This document shows, one piece after another, positions 5,935 to 8,013 of a stretch of 8,013 bases of DNA; the first letter of the stretch is position 1; every line of letters begins with the position of its first letter. A model generated the notes under the pieces. That model had not been told where the DNA came from and ran no database searches. It was given only the letters and a program-made list of their open reading frames with translations. A program made the position numbers and the translations under genes. The stretch comes from Thermoplasmatales archaeon ex4484_36 (GTDB taxonomy: Archaea; Thermoplasmatota; Penumbrarchaeia; Penumbrarchaeales; EX4484-36): assembly GCA_002254765.1 (NCBI GenBank), contig NJDV01000013.1, positions 1 through 8,013 on the forward strand, given 5' to 3'.

Positions 5935-8013
5935 TTGGCAGCAAGGTACACCTTGTGCCCTAAGTGTTCATATCCCATCCCTGAAGGAGCATCTCACTGC
6001 CCCCACTGCGGCACTCCAGTTAGAGCACCTGAACCTCCAACAAATCCTTTCCCCCCACCACGCCGCTTAAGACCCCGTGAGCCCTTGGTGAAAAGAGTTT
6101 ACAAGGCGGTATTTGAAAGGTACAGGGGGGTGGTGGTTTCAGCCCTTCTTGGGATTCTTCTTCTCATAAACATCATAACACTGGCCCTAGCCGTGCCATA
6201 CGTGAAGGAGGAGGGCTCCGGAGGAAAGTTTGTGGAAAGCATCGCTACCTTGGAGGTCCCCGGGAACCCCCTGGAAGACACCTTTAATGTCTCATATGAG
6301 GTCTGGCCGGGTGAGAGGGTACCATCTTCTGGGATGACACTTCTCAACATAACCTTAAACACCAGCAGTTTTATCCTACCCCCTACTGTTAGATTGACTA
6401 CTGTTGAGGGAGGGGTGGCAGGTGAGGCCCGTCTCTTCGTGGAAAGGGCAGCTAGGGGGATTCTCCTCCACGCGCTCTTCTATCCACTACCCTCTGCTGG
6501 CTATTATACTATAACGGTGGAGGGTCTTGGGGGGGCGGAGGTGAACGTCGGTGAGGTCCTCATAGAAGGGGATGGAATCACAGAGAGACTCATAAACGAC
6601 CCTTTTTATCCTATTGGGAAGGGTATCGAGACGAACCTCCCCGAGGGCTTCGTTCTTTATCTCAACGGGACCCCCACCCTCCCATCGGAGCTGAACGGGC
6701 TTCTGAGCGGAGACTGGCAGACCCTCACAGTGAAACAAGGAGGCTGGGAGGTGCCTTTCCTGCTTAAGGGCTTCACTCCCATTAGAAGCGAGGATTTGGA
6801 GGTTAAAGGCAGATGCCAGGTGAAGGACACGTTCTCAAGAATCAACTACACCGGAGCGTTCTTTCCAGGCCAGGTGGTAGAGGTCTTCTCCCAGATTGAA
6901 GGTGGGATGGCGGAGCTCCCCTCTTTAGAGGTGAGCGGCCTTGGAGAGAAGAGGGCTGGTTTTGATGGAGAGGCCATCAGGCTCTACTTCTCCCTTCCCT
7001 ATAACAGGGAAAGTGTGAGTCTCTACTTGAGATATGGGGAGAGGAGGGACCACATCAAGGACTTGAAACTTAACAGCAGCCTCGCCCCCCTCTTTATATT
7101 TGAGGAGAGCCCCTTCAACGGCTCGGAGGTGCTGAAGATCAGGATACTCCGCTACACCCTCTTCACCGACGAAGCGGTTATTGTTGATGGGATGAACTAT
7201 ACCCTGCCGTCCCCCGGGGAGAACAAGAGTCTGATGAGCGGGGGGAGGAGGGTTGTGATTGAGAGGGGGCTGGAGGGAGAGGTGTATGTAACAGCTATCG
7301 GAAACGGCACCCTCAGGATAGGTTTCAGAGTGGAATATAAACCGTCAATCACCTTTTTCATTCTCTTTCCCATCCCCCCTTTTATTCTGGGATTGGCTTC
7401 AGCCACTGGGCATGGGTTCTTTCTCTATTTCTACTTCCTTGTGGTTGTGATTCTGGGCAGTGCTGCCCTTCTTGGCTATCAGACAGCAAGGGAGTGGAAG
7501 GAGGGGAGAAAGCCCCCCCACCTTTGGAAAGCAGGCAGAGTGTCGCTGGCATTTCTAGCATCTCTTTTCTTCAGCCTCTCCGTGGCGAGCCTTATGAGGT
7601 TTCTACAGACCCCCGTGACGGTCCCTGAGAGCTTCTCCTACCTACCGGAATGGCTCCTTCTTGTAGAGCTTGCCTCGGCATCAGTGTACGAGGAGCTTGT
7701 CTCAAGACTCATTCTGATCGGGGTGCCCATGTTCTTCATTGCACTTGTTAAGAATAAGAGGGGCCTTCTGAAATACCTCTTAGGGGGATACGATGAGTGG
7801 AATAGCTCAACAATCTTCTTCATTCTTCTCTCATCGGTGACCTTTGGAATGGCCCATAGTAGCGGCTGGGGAAGTTGGAAAGTAATACCAACCTTCTTAG
7901 GGGGTCTGCTCTTCGGCTACGTCTTCGTGAAGGTGGGTCTGCACGGGGCCATACTCATGCATTTCGCAACAGACTACCTCACTGCCTTCACCTACCTCCC
8001 CGGCGGAGACCTC
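5935..8013 (+). CDS. Zinc-ribbon CPBP-family intramembrane metalloprotease with large ectodomain, partial
   Basis: The ORF runs 693 codons from a TTG start to the right edge without a stop, so the C-terminus is missing. Residues 8-26 are a zinc ribbon (CPKC...CPHCG, ligands C8, C11, C22, C25). A Pro/Arg-rich linker and a basic segment lead to a membrane helix at about 64-86; positive charge before it puts the N-terminus in the cytoplasm. Residues 87-470 form a beta-rich outward domain with ten N-x-S/T sequons and one cysteine; I do not recognise its fold. From 471 there are six or seven hydrophobic segments. These carry the CPBP signature: EELVSR (E586, E587, R591), FGMAH (F637, H641) and HFATD (H676, D680). 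CPBP proteins (Rce1/CAAX protease relatives) are glutamate-dependent membrane proteases; some act in protein maturation or toxin immunity. The substrate here is unknown. GTG at 5917 is an alternative start that would add six residues. Membrane topology after 515 is unsettled because the basic loop at 518-535 conflicts with a simple helix count. Confidence 0.88.
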   Translation, partial: MAARYTLCPKCSYPIPEGASHCPHCGTPVRAPEPPTNPFPPPRRLRPREPLVKRVYKAVFERYRGVVVSALLGILLLINIITLALAVPYVKEEGSGGKFVESIATLEVPGNPLEDTFNVSYEVWPGERVPSSGMTLLNITLNTSSFILPPTVRLTTVEGGVAGEARLFVERAARGILLHALFYPLPSAGYYTITVEGLGGAEVNVGEVLIEGDGITERLINDPFYPIGKGIETNLPEGFVLYLNGTPTLPSELNGLLSGDWQTLTVKQGGWEVPFLLKGFTPIRSEDLEVKGRCQVKDTFSRINYTGAFFPGQVVEVFSQIEGGMAELPSLEVSGLGEKRAGFDGEAIRLYFSLPYNRESVSLYLRYGERRDHIKDLKLNSSLAPLFIFEESPFNGSEVLKIRILRYTLFTDEAVIVDGMNYTLPSPGENKSLMSGGRRVVIERGLEGEVYVTAIGNGTLRIGFRVEYKPSITFFILFPIPPFILGLASATGHGFFLYFYFLVVVILGSAALLGYQTAREWKEGRKPPHLWKAGRVSLAFLASLFFSLSVASLMRFLQTPVTVPESFSYLPEWLLLVELASASVYEELVSRLILIGVPMFFIALVKNKRGLLKYLLGGYDEWNSSTIFFILLSSVTFGMAHSSGWGSWKVIPTFLGGLLFGYVFVKVGLHGAILMHFATDYLTAFTYLPGGDL

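Noticed and set aside
6099..6738. Minus-strand ORFs opposite the CPBP gene
   Set aside because: They are antisense to a continuous ORF with clear zinc-ribbon and CPBP motifs and have no recognisable product.
1..8013. CRISPR array, tRNA or rRNA gene, insertion sequence, prophage or toxin-antitoxin pair
   Set aside because: Reading both strands by eye I found no regularly spaced repeats, cloverleaf-like segments, transposase motifs or small paired ORFs.

Overview
The window looks like chromosomal DNA from an archaeon, probably a thermophilic euryarchaeote. Three signs support this. The genes have AT-rich TATA-type elements rather than -35/-10 boxes. All three starts sit at the same distance from a Shine-Dalgarno core (GGT, then six bases, then the start codon), and two of these are the typical archaeal GGTGA. 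The long ORFs favour AGG/AGA for arginine and end-use G/C at moderate GC content. I cannot name the lineage. No tRNA, rRNA, CRISPR array, transposase or phage gene is visible.

Layout. (1) Bases 1-322, minus strand: the 5' end of a gene for a secreted protein with calcium-binding thrombospondin type 3-like repeats, running off the left edge. A perfect 14-bp tandem duplication (204-232) separates the signal-peptide frame from the repeat frame, so the gene is frameshifted as written. (2) Bases 323-474: a 152-bp AT-richer spacer holding the likely promoter of that gene and the 3' end signals of the helicase. (3) Bases 475-5778, minus strand: one intact 1767-codon ORF for a very long Lhr-family superfamily 2 helicase. 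All helicase motifs are intact, and a ~900-residue C-terminal extension of winged-helix and beta modules resembles the AlkZ-like C-domain of bacterial Lhr. (4) Bases 5779-5934: a 156-bp divergent promoter region with a TATA-like element on each strand and a small palindrome between them. (5) Bases 5935-8013, plus strand: a 693-codon partial ORF, open at the right edge. It encodes a membrane protein with an N-terminal zinc ribbon, one membrane anchor, a ~385-residue outward-facing domain rich in N-glycosylation sequons, and a C-terminal CPBP (CAAX protease/bacteriocin-processing) intramembrane metalloprotease domain.

Functionally the helicase (nucleic acid repair or remodelling) and the two envelope proteins have no obvious shared pathway. 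The helicase and protease genes share only a divergent control region. The observations most worth a second look are the zinc ribbon-ectodomain-CPBP architecture, the long and possibly internally duplicated Lhr extension, and the 14-bp duplication that switches the reading frame of the repeat protein.
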